This document shows positions 1 to 5,865 of a stretch of DNA of 6,139 nt, piece by piece. Both the position numbers and the translations under genes were made by a program. The stretch spans positions 1 through 6,139 of the forward strand of contig JALSHW010000024.1 of NCBI GenBank assembly GCA_026982035.1. The letters are read 5' to 3'. Within the stretch, counting starts at the first letter, position 1. The number at the start of each line of letters is the position of its first letter. The notes beneath the pieces were generated by a model. The model saw only the letters and a list, made by a program, of their open reading frames with translations. It did not search any database and was not told where the DNA came from. The stretch comes from Phycisphaerales bacterium (GTDB lineage: Bacteria > Planctomycetota > Phycisphaerae > Phycisphaerales > UBA1924).

Positions 1-2397
1 TCCCTTGTCCCCCTGCCGACCAGATCGACCACGCAACTGGTTATCAATCCGCCGCGACTCATGCCGCTCGGTACCGATCACATGCAGCCCGCCCATATCC
101 TCGATATTGTCAAACCACCGAACCCGGTGCATGATCGAACGCCCACCCTTATCCAGTTCTTCACGCAACTCTTCAGCACTCGCCGTTTCAATCCCCTTGC
201 CGCTCATCCATGTATTTTGCCCCGCCCAATGCCGCAGCAACTGCAGCTCAAGTTCTGCAAAGTCCATCATCTCAGCGTCACGCTTCTTCATGCCCTCAGA
301 CTTGAGTTCCACCGAAGCAATCTTCCGGTACACATTCTCCCGCAACTCCTCGTCGCTCATCTGGGCATTGAGCCCACGCGAAGCAATACCCCGCTTGAGC
401 AAATGCTCAATAAACTCGTCTCGATTCAGTTTCCCAAGTTTAATATCCGTACCACGCCCCGCCATGTTCGTCGCAATCATCACCGCGCCCAAATGCCCGG
501 CCCCTTCAACCACATTGGCCTCCCGCTCATGCTGCTTGGCATTGAGTACCGAATGCTGCACCTGATACTTCTTCGTCAACATCTCCGAGATCATCACCGA
601 CCGCTCAACCGAGGTCGTCCCCACCAGAATCGGGCGTCCCGCGTCATGGAACGCCTTGATCTCATCAACAATCGCCTCCCACTTGTCCTTGGCACGCAGG
701 TACATCAAATCGTCATAATCATCCCGAGCGATCGGCTTGTTCGTCGGAATCGAGATCACATCGAGCGAGTAAATATCGTGAAATTCTTGCGCTTCGGTAT
801 CGGCCGTCCCCGTCATACCGGAAAGTTGCTTGTACATTTTGAAGAAGTTCTGCACCGTCACCGACGCCACCGTCTGCGTCTCGGCCTTGATCGGCACCCC
901 CTCCTTACACTCAATCGCTTGGTGCAACCCATCCGACCACTGCCGCCCAATCATCGGACGACCTGTATTGGAATCCACGATCACAATGTTCGGCTCATTC
1001 TTGCCGGTCATCCGATCAGGCACATCCATCACGATGTAGTCCTTGTCCAACTGATACACCGCATAGGCCCGCAACGACTGCTCAAGCAGGTGCGGAATAT
1101 CCATATTCTCATCAACATAAAACGAACCTACTCCCGCAAGTTTCTGCGCCTGAGCAATTCCATCATGCGTAAGGTGAGCAGATTTACGATCCATCTCGAT
1201 CTCGTAATACTGCGAATGTTGATCCCGTTTCTGCTCAAGTTCAGGAAGCCGCTTGACCATTTCCTCAAGCCGCTTCTTCATCTCAGGCACCACCGTCGTA
1301 TCCCGCGTCTGCCGAATGTCCCCCTCCAACCCCTTGATCGTTTCCTTGCAATGCTGAACCTGGTCCTCCATCTCCTGCCATGGCTTCTGGAGTTCCACCA
1401 GTTGCTTGGCCAGTCCAGAAGCAAGTTCATACCGTGGTTGGTCATCATGGGCAGGGCCTGAAATAATCAAAGGCGTACGCGCTTCATCAATCAGCGTCGA
1501 ATCCACTTCGTCAACAATAGCAAACTGCCGCTTCCGTTGCACCTGCTCATCAACACTCCGCTTCATGTTGTCGCGGAGATAATCGAACCCAAACTCCGAA
1601 GTCGTCCCATACACCACATCACATCGGTACATCGCCCGTTTGATCTCTTCGGGCTGCATGTGCATCGGATGGATCGCTCCGGCCGTCAATCCGACCTTGG
1701 CAAAGAACGGGAATGTCCAATCCCGGTCCCGTTGAACCAGATAATCATTCACCGTCACCACATGAATCTGCTGCCGCGTCACCGCCGCCATGTACGCTGC
1801 AAGCGGAGCCACAATCGTTTTGCCCTCACCCGTCTTCATTTCCGCAATCTTCCCCTGTCCCAAGACCATCCCGCCAATCAACTGCACATCAAAAGGTCGA
1901 GCTCGAAACGGAGGCCGAGACTCAGGATAAATCTCCCGCACCGCATCATAAATCTCATTGGGAATGTCCACCTGAATAAATCCAGGCACCGCTTCCTCAC
2001 ATCCCAAATACTCACCCACCGGCTCCGCCGGTTCCAAAGTCGCAATCTCCGCCACCACCCGGTCATACGCATCTCGCGCCGATCCACTGAGCAACGAAGC
2101 ATCAAAGCCATGCTCAGGATTAAAGATATTTCGAATCCCCACCGATCGATCCATCGCCTCACGACCAACGGCAAACACCTCAGTCAACAAATCATTGGAA
2201 CTCTCACCCGCATCAAACCGTTCCCGAAATTCTTCAGTCTTGGCTTTGATCTGAGCGTCGGTCAACCTGCGTATCTCTGGCTCAAGCCGGCCAATCGCAT
2301 CGACCCGCGTTGTATACTTCTTGACAACCCGCTCATTGCGCGAACCAAAGAGCTTGGAAAGAATCGAACCAATAACGGGAATCTCTGAACTGGACAT
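1..2397 (-). CDS. secA: Preprotein translocase ATPase SecA (N-terminal 799 residues, cut by window edge)
   Basis: SecA is the cytoplasmic motor that uses ATP to push unfolded preproteins through the SecYEG channel. The reading frame is open from the ATG at 2397 to the left edge. Visible motifs are Walker A (GEGKT, residues 190-194), Walker B (DEVD, 296-299, then IDEARTPLIISG), the preprotein cross-linking region with GRPMIGRQWSDGLHQA (about 479-494), GMTGT (527-531), MAGRGTD (645-651) and motif VI (QLRGRSGRQGD, about 788-797). The wing, scaffold and C-terminal tail lie outside the window. Compared with E. coli SecA from memory, it has about 75 extra residues at 90-165, a charged probable coiled coil at about 340-395, and a longer linker at 656-768. 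I associate such blocks with planctomycete SecA. The start is supported by the SecA-like opening (KLFGSRNER) soon after the Met. No clear Shine-Dalgarno precedes it. The family call is near certain. Confidence 0.97.
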   Translation of the reverse strand, partial: MSSSEIPVIGSILSKLFGSRNERVVKKYTTRVDAIGRLEPEIRRLTDAQIKAKTEEFRERFDAGESSNDLLTEVFAVGREAMDRSVGIRNIFNPEHGFDASLLSGSARDAYDRVVAEIATLEPAEPVGEYLGCEEAVPGFIQVDIPNEIYDAVREIYPESRPPFRARPFDVQLIGGMVLGQGKIAEMKTGEGKTIVAPLAAYMAAVTRQQIHVVTVNDYLVQRDRDWTFPFFAKVGLTAGAIHPMHMQPEEIKRAMYRCDVVYGTTSEFGFDYLRDNMKRSVDEQVQRKRQFAIVDEVDSTLIDEARTPLIISGPAHDDQPRYELASGLAKQLVELQKPWQEMEDQVQHCKETIKGLEGDIRQTRDTTVVPEMKKRLEEMVKRLPELEQKRDQHSQYYEIEMDRKSAHLTHDGIAQAQKLAGVGSFYVDENMDIPHLLEQSLRAYAVYQLDKDYIVMDVPDRMTGKNEPNIVIVDSNTGRPMIGRQWSDGLHQAIECKEGVPIKAETQTVASVTVQNFFKMYKQLSGMTGTADTEAQEFHDIYSLDVISIPTNKPIARDDYDDLMYLRAKDKWEAIVDEIKAFHDAGRPILVGTTSVERSVMISEMLTKKYQVQHSVLNAKQHEREANVVEGAGHLGAVMIATNMAGRGTDIKLGKLNRDEFIEHLLKRGIASRGLNAQMSDEELRENVYRKIASVELKSEGMKKRDAEMMDFAELELQLLRHWAGQNTWMSGKGIETASAEELREELDKGGRSIMHRVRWFDNIEDMGGLHVIGTERHESRRIDNQLRGRSGRQGDKG

Positions 2398-2549
2398 AAT
2401 TGAATCTCGTGCTGTGATGTGTTGCCAGGCTCAAAATCAAAGAACCCCAGCGGTGAACCGACCTGCCCACGCACTCAACTCAAGAGCGCCAACACCTCGG
2501 CATAAAAGCAAATAACTGGACAAAGAACTGATAAACCAAAGAACTCGGC
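2398..2549. other. Intergenic region upstream of secA
   Basis: This 152-base gap precedes secA on the minus strand. I see no strong promoter. T-rich stretches around 2500-2540, read on the minus strand, could hold a poor -10 element. The bases just before the secA ATG read CGAGATTCAATT on the minus strand, which is not a convincing ribosome binding site. It is therefore open whether secA has its own promoter here or is read through from the gene at 2550-2903. Confidence 0.5.
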
Positions 2550-2558
2550 TCAGCCAAG
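2540..2558 (-). terminator. Possible weak terminator at the end of the small membrane-protein gene
   Basis: Read on the minus strand, CTTGGC and GCCGAG can pair (six pairs, one of them G-U) around a TGA loop that is the stop codon of the 2550-2903 gene. A T-rich run (TTCTTTGGTTT) follows. The stem is short, so it may only reduce read-through into secA. Confidence 0.3.
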
Positions 2559-2903
2559 CATCGGAGGCGGAAGGTTCAACAACCAGTTCCCCAACCGATC
2601 CTTCTGAACCATCATTCCCGAAGCCCCAATCCCCATAATCCCCACCGGCTCATCCAAACGATCCACAATCAGCATCAACGAACGCTCAGCGCCCTGATCC
2701 ACCAATTCCCGAATCGCCTGGGCAACACAATGCGACAACCGAGTCACCCGTGTCCGCTCAATCGTCTCGCTGCAAGTCGACGCCGCCGAGGCCATCGTCG
2801 TCACCAGCAAATGCACCGCAATCGCAGCCACCACCCACCCCGTCGTCCGAGCCGGACGAGCAGCAATCAATGTCGATTGGGTTGGATGGATTTGATCATT
2901 CAT
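2550..2903 (-). CDS. Small membrane-anchored or exported protein of unknown function (117 aa)
   Basis: I do not recognise this protein. After a short N-terminus with two arginines there is a hydrophobic segment at residues 22-41 (WVVAAIAVHLLVTTMASA), ending in an ASA-A context that could be a signal peptidase site. It is therefore either exported or held by one helix. The rest (about 42-117) looks like a small soluble domain: a helix with two cysteines (44 and 59), an amphipathic helix (CVAQAIRELVDQG), a hydrophobic strand (SLMLIVDRLDEPVGIMGI) and a C-terminus ending LLNLPPPMLG. Minus-strand-style codon use and a protein-like pattern support it over the antisense frames, but no motif fixes a function. 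No Shine-Dalgarno is evident. It lies 152 bases upstream of secA on the same strand, so co-transcription is possible, but no role in secretion can be claimed. Confidence 0.65.
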   Translation of the reverse strand: MNDQIHPTQSTLIAARPARTTGWVVAAIAVHLLVTTMASAASTCSETIERTRVTRLSHCVAQAIRELVDQGAERSLMLIVDRLDEPVGIMGIGASGMMVQKDRLGNWLLNLPPPMLG

Positions 2904-2987
2904 CGTGGAGAATCAAGTATCGACACACCCCACCCTCCGAGCAAGCCCAAACGACGATTCTGGCCCCTGTTTTTCCCCACAACCCCA

Positions 2988-3016
2988 TATTTATGCAAAA
3001 AATCTTCCCCTTTCAA
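2988..3016 (-). promoter_or_regulatory. Candidate sigma-70-like promoter for the small membrane-protein gene
   Basis: On the minus strand, TTGAAA (complement of 3011-3016) is followed after 17 bases by TAAATA (complement of 2988-2993), or after 15 bases by CATAAA. The -35 is one base from consensus and the -10 is weak. The position would give a leader of about 80 bases to the ATG at 2903. Planctomycete promoter rules are poorly known, so this is tentative. Confidence 0.33.
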
Positions 3017-3072
3017 GTCCATCCTCAATCTCAAGGATTCTCCATCCAAGGTCCGCCAAAGTCCGATAGAGT

Positions 3073-3081
3073 TGGTACAAT
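3073..3081 (+). promoter_or_regulatory. Candidate extended -10 promoter for the NrdJ C-terminal-like gene
   Basis: TGGTACAAT matches an extended -10 element: a TG one base before TACAAT, a hexamer one base from consensus. No good -35 lies 16-18 bases upstream, which extended -10 promoters can tolerate. Transcription would begin near 3088, about 23 bases before the ATG at 3111. Confidence 0.4.
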
Positions 3082-3110
3082 TGGCCTCAAATCGCATCGC
3101 ATACCAATCA

Positions 3111-3497
3111 ATGACCGACAAGGACGACCCAATGCTCGCCACACGCCAATCACTCGCCCCCACACGCCAGTCCATCACCCACAAATTCGTCATCGGACAG
3201 CACGAGGGCTACCTCACCGTAGGCCTCTACGACGACGGCACACCAGGCGAAATCTTCATCAAAATTGCCAAAGAGGGCTCGGCAATCTCAGGCATGTGCC
3301 AAGCATTCTGCCGCGCATTCTCCATCGCACTCCAATACGGCCTCCCCATCGACGAAGCCGTCAAACGCTTCAAAGGCATGCGATTTGAACCCCATGGCCA
3401 AACCGAAAACCCAGGCATCCCCCAAGCCGACTCCATCATCGACTATGTCGCACGCTACCTCGAAATCGAATTCGCCACAGGCACCCGTCGAAAATAA
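3111..3497 (+). CDS. Stand-alone TSCPD / NrdJ C-terminal-like protein (128 aa)
   Basis: The sequence from residue 20 to 120 closely resembles the C-terminal domain of adenosylcobalamin-dependent class II ribonucleotide reductase: QSITHKFVIGQHEGYLTVGLYDDG, then TPGEIFIKIAKEGSAISG, a helix (AFCRAFSIALQYGLP), KGMRFEPHG, IPQADSIIDYVARYLEIEF. In full-length NrdJ this follows the catalytic barrel. Here the barrel with its radical and redox cysteines is absent, and so are the terminal cysteine-rich residues, so it cannot reduce ribonucleotides by itself. It may act with a reductase encoded elsewhere or have another job. The ATG at 3111 is chosen because the open frame further upstream is antisense to the 2550-2903 gene and low in similarity to anything; the ATG at 3132 is an alternative. 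No Shine-Dalgarno is visible. Its stop lies three bases from the convergent dehydrogenase stop. Confidence 0.9.
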   Translation: MTDKDDPMLATRQSLAPTRQSITHKFVIGQHEGYLTVGLYDDGTPGEIFIKIAKEGSAISGMCQAFCRAFSIALQYGLPIDEAVKRFKGMRFEPHGQTENPGIPQADSIIDYVARYLEIEFATGTRRK

Positions 3498-3500
3498 GCT

Positions 3501-4469
3501 CTACACCACCCGATTCGCCGGCTCCTCCCCCGCAAACACCGCCGAAACATTTGTCCTCACCATCTCCGTCATCGCCAAACGCCACCGCGCCTCGGCACTC
3601 CCAATATGAGGCGTCAACACCACACGATCACACGCAACGAGCCCCGGATGCACCGTCGGCTCCTCCTCATACACATCCAACCCCGCCCCCCAAAGATGCC
3701 CAGATTCAAGCGATGCAACCAACGCCCCTTCATCAACAACAGCACCACGCCCCGTATTGATCAAAATCGCATCCTCCTTCATCAATCCAAGCCGTCGCGA
3801 ATCGATCAAATGCCTCGTATCCGCCGTCAAAGGCGTATGAATACTCACCACATCCGCACCCCCCAATCCCTCATCAAGCCCCACCCGCCGAGCCCCCAAA
3901 GGCGACATCTCAAACTCCAGATGCCTCGATCGAGCCACATACGCAATCCGCATCCCCAAAGACTTCGCCCGCAGAGCCATCGCGTATCCAATCCGCCCCG
4001 CCCCCACAATCAACAACTCCTTGCCACACAAATCCAACCCAAGAAAGTCCGCCATACCAAGCTGTCCATTGGCTGGATATTCTGAAGATCGAGCATACCG
4101 ATCCGCCTCGATCAACCGCCTGGCAACACTGAGCATCAACAAAAACGCAAGATTCGCCGTCCCCTCCGTCACCGCATCAGGCGTATTACACACCACGATC
4201 CCCCTGCCTTTGCAGGCCTCAAGATCAATATTGTCGATCCCCACCGCAAAGTTATTCACAATTTGAAGCTGATCCCCCGCCGCATCAAGTAAATCATTGT
4301 CCACCGAATCGGTGTACATCGTCACCAACGCATGAGCCCCTAAAACAAAGGGTTTGAGGGCTTCAGCCGTCGCCTTGTCCGAACCCAATACCCGAACGCA
4401 AGCACCTGCTATATCGAGCTTTCCGGGTATGCTACGCGTGATTCGCACTTGTTTTTGAGGGGTTTCCAT
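3501..4469 (-). CDS. D-isomer-specific 2-hydroxyacid dehydrogenase (glyoxylate/hydroxypyruvate reductase or phosphoglycerate dehydrogenase type)
   Basis: This is a cytoplasmic NAD(P)H-dependent enzyme of 322 residues, the usual length for single-domain-pair members. From the ATG at 4469, the substrate-binding loop is NFAVGIDNID (73-82), the dinucleotide fold has GAGRIG (156-161), and the catalytic triad is Arg241 (INTGRG), Glu270 (DVYEEEP) and His288 (TPHIGSA). All key residues are intact. It lacks the C-terminal ACT or regulatory domain of long SerA proteins. The sequence reads most like glyoxylate/hydroxypyruvate reductases, which reduce glyoxylate to glycolate or hydroxypyruvate to glycerate, but substrate cannot be settled by eye. 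A TTG at 4478 in the same frame would add three residues; I prefer the ATG because ITRSIPG then sits close to the N-terminus as in relatives. Neither start has a good Shine-Dalgarno. It is divergent from the HU gene. Confidence 0.93.
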   Translation of the reverse strand: METPQKQVRITRSIPGKLDIAGACVRVLGSDKATAEALKPFVLGAHALVTMYTDSVDNDLLDAAGDQLQIVNNFAVGIDNIDLEACKGRGIVVCNTPDAVTEGTANLAFLLMLSVARRLIEADRYARSSEYPANGQLGMADFLGLDLCGKELLIVGAGRIGYAMALRAKSLGMRIAYVARSRHLEFEMSPLGARRVGLDEGLGGADVVSIHTPLTADTRHLIDSRRLGLMKEDAILINTGRGAVVDEGALVASLESGHLWGAGLDVYEEEPTVHPGLVACDRVVLTPHIGSAEARWRLAMTEMVRTNVSAVFAGEEPANRVV

Positions 4470-4682
4470 GCTTGACAATAGGACGGTATCTCATCAAGTA
4501 TTTGCATCAGATACCCAACGATTTCAAACAACCAAACCGCCAAAACGAAAAAATATCTGAAAAACCCTATGAAAACAGGGGGATATGGTGGTATGTTGCC
4601 GATAGAAGTCCGGTAAAATCAATCGTAGGTGTGGGTGGAAGCCGCACACGAATACACAACTTTGCACATATGGAGATTGCAA
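4470..4682. promoter_or_regulatory. Divergent intergenic region between the dehydrogenase and HU genes
   Basis: This 213-base stretch should hold promoters for both flanking genes. For HU (plus), TAAAAT at 4614-4619 is a good -10 match, about 64 bases before the ATG, but no matching -35 sits 16-18 bases upstream; TTGCCG at 4596-4601 is too close. For the dehydrogenase (minus), TTGAAA (complement of 4522-4527) and AATACT (complement of 4497-4502) are 19 bases apart, which is long. A perfect TTGACA at 4472-4477 (plus) overlaps the dehydrogenase start region and lacks a good -10. The middle (about 4530-4580) is A-rich. Confidence 0.4.
4672..4675 (+). promoter_or_regulatory. Ribosome binding site of the HU-like gene
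   Basis: GGAG lies seven bases before the ATG at 4683. It is the only clear Shine-Dalgarno in the window. It fixes the start at 4683, not at the in-frame ATG at 4629, whose extra 18 residues (including VEAAHEYTTLHIW) do not resemble the tail or HU. Confidence 0.7.
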
Positions 4683-5141
4683 ATGGCTAAGAAAACAAAG
4701 AAAAAAGCAGCCCGTAAACCCGCCAAAAAAACCGCCGCTCGTAAACCAGCAGCCAAAAAGACAACCAAAAAGAAAGCAGCACCGAAAAAAGCAACCACAA
4801 CCGCTGCCAAAAAACCAGCACGCATCACCGCTGCCAAGGAAAAACCACGCACCAAGTCCGAAGTCCTCACCATCATCGCAGACCATGTCGGCATCTCCAA
4901 AAAGGAAGCCGCCCAAGTCTTCGATGTCATGGGCGACATGATCCAAGTCGACCTCAAAAAGGGCTCCTGCGGCGCATTCAATGTCCCAGGCATGATGAAG
5001 GTCTCTGTCCAACGCAAGCCAGCAACCAAAGCACGCAAAGGCATCAACCCATTCACCAAAGAAGAAATGATCTTCAAAGCCAAACCAGCACGCAATGTCG
5101 TCAAGGTCCGCCCACTCAAGGCACTCAAAGATCGCGTCTAA
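4683..5141 (+). CDS. HU-family DNA-binding protein with lysine/alanine-rich N-terminal tail (152 aa)
   Basis: HU proteins are small dimeric nucleoid proteins that bend DNA. Residues 1-55 are a low-complexity basic tail of Lys, Ala, Pro, Thr and Arg with repeated KPAKK/KPAAKK-type motifs, like the tails of histone H1 and some tailed bacterial HU proteins. Residues 56-152 form the HU fold: helices from TKSEVLTIIADHVGISKKEAAQVFDVMGDMI, the beta turn at VPGMMKV (101-107, where canonical HU has GFGTF), and the arm with NP at 122-123, where Pro123 matches the proline that intercalates DNA. The end, LKALKDRV, matches the usual C-terminal helix. An untailed HU is about 90 residues, so the tail explains the excess. 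A ribosome binding site seven bases upstream supports the start, consistent with high expression. The tail probably adds non-specific DNA contacts, which is an inference. Confidence 0.94.
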   Translation: MAKKTKKKAARKPAKKTAARKPAAKKTTKKKAAPKKATTTAAKKPARITAAKEKPRTKSEVLTIIADHVGISKKEAAQVFDVMGDMIQVDLKKGSCGAFNVPGMMKVSVQRKPATKARKGINPFTKEEMIFKAKPARNVVKVRPLKALKDRV

Positions 5142-5183
5142 TACCGATCCAAGTACCTGAAAAACGAGTACCTACAAAAAATA

Positions 5184-5215
5184 AACAAGCCCCTCGCACA
5201 CGCGGGGGGCTTGTT
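5184..5215. terminator. Strong bidirectional intrinsic terminator between convergent genes
   Basis: AACAAGCCCCTCGC (5184-5197) and GCGGGGGGCTTGTT (5202-5215) pair over 14 positions, with one T-G wobble, around the loop ACAC. On the plus strand a short T-rich tail (ending TTGTTCTTT) follows and would stop HU transcription, 43 bases after its stop codon. On the minus strand the hairpin is followed by TATTTTTTG, a better T-run, which would stop transcription of the 5242-5865 gene. Confidence 0.9.
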
Positions 5216-5241
5216 CTTTGAACTGATCTCTTACCAACCAC

Positions 5242-5865
5242 TCAAGACGATTTCTTAAAGCTACGAACTGCACCAGTCCCGCCCCCGGCCCCCGATGCCT
5301 CTGACGATGATCCACTCGATCCTGATGAACTTGAAGTCGACGAACTCGATGATCCGGTTGCCGATGACCCAACTGACCCAACTGATCCAACTGATCCAGC
5401 TGATCCAGCAGTCGAACCACTCGCCGCCGAAGCAACAGCCCCAAGACCACCCAAACTCTCCCCACCATCACCCTCCATCGCTTCACCAGCCACACCAGTA
5501 TCATCCACATCCGTCGAAACCTCGGCCTGACCCGTTGCAGACCCTTCCACACCAGCATCATCAACTTGCCCGCCCCCCCGCTTGAGTACTGGAAGTTTCC
5601 CCGTCAACATCAACACCCGAGACCGCGACGGAAACCGATGCTCCCTGCTCTTGATCACTCGCCCATCAGGCATATGAATCGAAATCTCCACCCACTCAAT
5701 CGGCTCAATCTCCACCCCCTTCTCCACTTCCCACTCCGCCGACCCCCTAGACGCCGCCCCCTTAGACGGCGCCCCCTTAGACGGCGCCCCAATCGCCAAC
5801 CCAGCAATTCCAACCACAACCACAGCCCCAAACAGTTGACATATCCGTGATCGTTGATGGTTCAT
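5242..5865 (-). CDS. Exported protein with Ser/Gly/Ala-rich low-complexity C-terminus, function unknown (207 aa)
   Basis: I do not recognise a family. Residues 1-27 look like a Sec signal peptide: basic start (MNHQRSR), hydrophobic core (LFGAVVVVGIAGLAIGA), probable cleavage near 24-27; no lipobox is placed correctly. A short repeat (GAPSKGAPSKGAASRG, 26-41) follows. Residues 44-95 look like the only folded part, rich in strands and charge: EWEVEKGVEIEPIEWVEISIHMPDGRVIKSREHRF, then RSRVLMLTGKLPVLKRG. From about 96 the chain is acidic and Gly-rich, then (from about 144) almost wholly Ser, Gly, Ala and Val, with GSVGSVGSVGS at 157-167 and runs of Ser, ending in FKKSS. Such a tail suggests a flexible linker or a surface or matrix segment. 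The ATG at 5865 is the only sensible start; no strong Shine-Dalgarno precedes it. It ends at a shared terminator with HU. Confidence 0.75.
   Translation of the reverse strand: MNHQRSRICQLFGAVVVVGIAGLAIGAPSKGAPSKGAASRGSAEWEVEKGVEIEPIEWVEISIHMPDGRVIKSREHRFPSRSRVLMLTGKLPVLKRGGGQVDDAGVEGSATGQAEVSTDVDDTGVAGEAMEGDGGESLGGLGAVASAASGSTAGSAGSVGSVGSVGSSATGSSSSSTSSSSGSSGSSSEASGAGGGTGAVRSFKKSS
5363..5407. repeat. Tandem 9-bp repeat (about five units) in the Ser/Gly tail
   Basis: Five adjacent 9-base units, variants of ACTGATCCA (GATGACCCA, ACTGACCCA, ACTGATCCA twice, GCTGATCCA), encode the repeated GSV/GSA triplet of the exported protein. The unit is a multiple of three, so a change in copy number would keep the frame. 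Confidence 0.85.
5744..5788. repeat. Tandem 15-bp repeat (three units) just after the signal peptide
   Basis: Three 15-base units follow each other: CCCCTAGACGCCGCC, then CCCTTAGACGGCGCC twice without change. They encode the GAPSK/GAASR pentapeptides after the signal peptide of the 5242-5865 gene. The two identical copies suggest recent duplication by slippage. Confidence 0.9.

Noticed and set aside
61..1461. Long plus-strand open frame (466 codons)
   Set aside because: It is antisense to secA and gives a His/Arg/Leu/Pro-rich chain with no protein-like pattern. The minus strand reads as clear SecA over the whole stretch.
1537..2388. Plus-strand open frame of 283 codons
   Set aside because: It too is antisense to secA, with the same His/Arg-rich composition expected from the complement of a real gene.
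2730..3110. Upstream extension of the NrdJ-like frame
   Set aside because: The extra 127 codons overlap the 2550-2903 minus gene and the promoter region, and are Arg/Ser/Pro-rich without similarity to NrdJ.
2900..3193. Minus-strand open frame of 97 codons
   Set aside because: It spans the intergenic region and the start of the plus-strand NrdJ-like gene, is rich in Trp, Gly and Arg, and covers the candidate promoters.
4565..4581. Possible hairpin CCCT...AGGG upstream of HU
   Set aside because: The stem has only four pairs with an eight-base loop in A-rich sequence, which is expected by chance.
4524..5128. Minus-strand open frames of 162 and 169 codons opposite HU
   Set aside because: They are mirror readings of the lysine/alanine tail, giving Phe/Gly/Cys- or Ala/Val/Phe-rich runs. 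HU on the plus strand is certain.
5172..5564. Minus-strand 130-codon and plus-strand 96-codon frames
   Set aside because: They are other frames of the Ser/Gly repeat region and read as LDQLDQLDQ or TQLIQLIQL runs, repeats forced by the 9-bp unit.
5363..5788. CRISPR-like repeats
   Set aside because: The 9-bp and 15-bp units are directly adjacent without spacers and lie in frame within one coding region, so they are protein-coding tandem repeats.
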